Assembly (NCBI GenBank): GCA_005879655.1
Contig: VBJK01000498.1
Coordinates: forward strand, 1-6,617
Direction: 5' to 3'
DNA length: 6,617 bases
Source: Chloroflexota bacterium
GTDB taxonomy: Bacteria > Chloroflexota > Ktedonobacteria > Ktedonobacterales > Ktedonobacteraceae
Below the pieces are notes generated by a model, which did not search any database, was not told the DNA's origin, and saw only the letters and a program-made list of their open reading frames with translations. Shown here one piece after another: positions 6,162-6,617 of the stretch. The first letter of the stretch is position 1. The number at the start of each line of letters is the position of its first letter. A program made the position numbers and the translations under genes.

Positions 6162-6411
6162 ACGAGGTTTTAAGGTTTTATCGAGGCTCGTTGCAACTGA
6201 ACAGCAGATCCGGAATGGAAGAATGCATGACCGAGAAAGCGCTAGGCCTAATGAGGAAAACAGACACTGTTTGCAAAGACCTCGTTTTTGAGCGTTTCTC
6301 GAGCCCGCTGCAACCGGATTATCTGCAGCGGCAGAAATTCCAAATCTGCACGTCGGACGCTAATTCGGAACGGAAGAACGCTCGGCCGAGAGCGCTAAGC
6401 CTAATACGGGC
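6162..6411 (+). repeat. Diverged direct duplication in the 3' noncoding region
   Basis: Two related blocks lie side by side, about 6162-6256 and 6281-6411. Matching pieces occur in the same order. TCGAGGCTCGTTGCAACTG (6181) matches TCGAGCCCGCTGCAACCGG (6299) with one-base gaps. CGGAATGGAAGAATGC (6211) matches CGGAACGGAAGAACGC (6366). CCGAGAAAGCGCTAGGCCTA (6231) matches CCGAGAGCGCTAAGCCTA (6386). The second block carries about 36 extra bases. Many differences are transitions, several of them CG in one copy and TG in the other, as expected from methyl-cytosine deamination after an old duplication. The function is unknown. Confidence 0.6.
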
Positions 6412-6481
6412 GACAGCGAGGTGAAATGCAACGCCAAGAGTGGCTATATTCAGGCAACGAGAGGGTTCACGAGCAGGGCCT

Positions 6482-6490
6482 GAGAAGGGG
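6482..6490 (+). other. Polypurine tract (plus-strand primer)
   Basis: GAGAAGGGG ends at the base directly before the TGTTAG start of the 3' LTR. This is the required place for the RNase H-resistant primer of plus-strand DNA. Purine content and position fit fully. A near copy, GAGAAGGGGG, lies at 5761-5770 inside the end of pol. Confidence 0.88.
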
Positions 6491-6617
6491 TGTTAGAACA
6501 CAGACCCAGCCTCACGTGATCAGGCTTGGCACACTCCATCTTCTGTGCATTATATCTTCTGCAGTCTCAGATATCTCTAATCTAACACTTTGAACAACCT
6601 GACCTGCTGCCCGTCCG
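6491..6617 (+). repeat. 3' long terminal repeat, partial (first 127 bp)
   Basis: The sequence is identical over all 127 visible bases to 202-328, including TGTTAGAA at the left end, the TCACGTGA palindrome and the TATA-like element. The window ends inside it, and the last 30 or so bases (matching 329-358) and the downstream target-site copy are not visible. Identity with the 5' LTR implies that little time has passed since insertion. In this position the LTR should direct 3'-end formation of the element RNA. Confidence 0.95.

Larger units (their letters stand above)
5881..6490 (+). other. 3' noncoding region of the element, ending in the polypurine tract
   Basis: About 610 bases separate the pol stop from the 3' LTR. 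I recognise no gene. A 141-codon open frame (5999-6424) begins MQVVNRARISQ; it is arginine- and serine-rich, has no hydrophobic segment and so is not env-like, and resembles no family I know. It runs across a diverged duplication whose two copies are not in the same reading frame, which argues against a conserved protein. Other contents are a second CACGTG (5925-5930), short repeats such as ATCGACGGCGAGC and ATCAACGGCGAGC (near 6076 and 6099), and the purine tract at the end. A 3' gap of this size is longer than a minimal copia element needs. Confidence 0.7.
202..6617 (+). mobile_element. Ty1/copia-type LTR retrotransposon, nearly complete (3' LTR cut by window end)
   Basis: The element has a 5' LTR, primer-binding site, leader, gag, pol (PR-IN-RT-RNase H), polypurine tract and the start of the 3' LTR in canonical order. 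Integrase preceding reverse transcriptase places it in the Copia superfamily. If the 3' LTR has the same 157 bp as the 5' one, the whole element is about 6.45 kb and ends about 30 bases beyond the window. Both coding frames are open and every catalytic motif expected of an autonomous element can be read. The 127 bases of LTR visible at both ends are identical, which indicates a recent insertion. There is no sign of the heavy C-to-T decay expected from repeat-induced point mutation in the coding part. No env-like or chromodomain segment is present. Copy number and current mobility cannot be judged from one copy. Confidence 0.97.

Overview
This window is almost entirely one LTR retrotransposon of the Ty1/copia superfamily (Pseudoviridae type). 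The domain order is Gag - protease - integrase - reverse transcriptase - RNase H, with integrase ahead of reverse transcriptase, which defines Copia rather than Gypsy. The host is most likely a filamentous ascomycete fungus. This is inferred from C-ending codon preference (AAG, ATC, CTC, GTC), a fungal-style strong start context at gag, and a primer-binding site matching initiator tRNA-Met. No host gene in the window fixes the species.

Layout: 1-201 is flanking DNA of unknown function. The 5' LTR runs from 202 to about 358 (157 bp; TGTTAGAA...TTCTGACA). A primer-binding site at 359-373 is complementary to the anticodon arm of initiator tRNA-Met. It is followed by a leader of about 1 kb (374-1356) with no convincing gene, many upstream AUGs and several inverted repeats. 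gag is 1357-2433. pol is 2449-5880 and lies in the same frame as gag, separated by a single UGA in a leaky-termination context. A 610-base noncoding stretch (5881-6490) contains a diverged direct duplication and ends in a polypurine tract (6482-6490). The 3' LTR begins at 6491 and is cut by the window end after 127 bases; all 127 match the 5' LTR exactly.

How it should work (inference from the family): the 5' LTR drives a genomic RNA. Gag is made by normal termination, and occasional readthrough of the UGA gives a Gag-Pol polyprotein that the DTGAS protease processes. A 5' half of initiator tRNA-Met primes minus-strand synthesis just inside the 5' LTR, and the polypurine tract primes plus-strand synthesis. 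Integrase then inserts the copy.

Both reading frames are intact, all expected catalytic residues are visible and the LTR portions are identical, so this looks like a young and possibly still mobile copy. The least ordinary parts are the in-frame UGA between gag and pol, the half-tRNA type primer site, the long structured leader, and the duplicated 3' noncoding segment. I see no second system (no CRISPR array, tRNA or rRNA gene, or cargo gene that I can defend).
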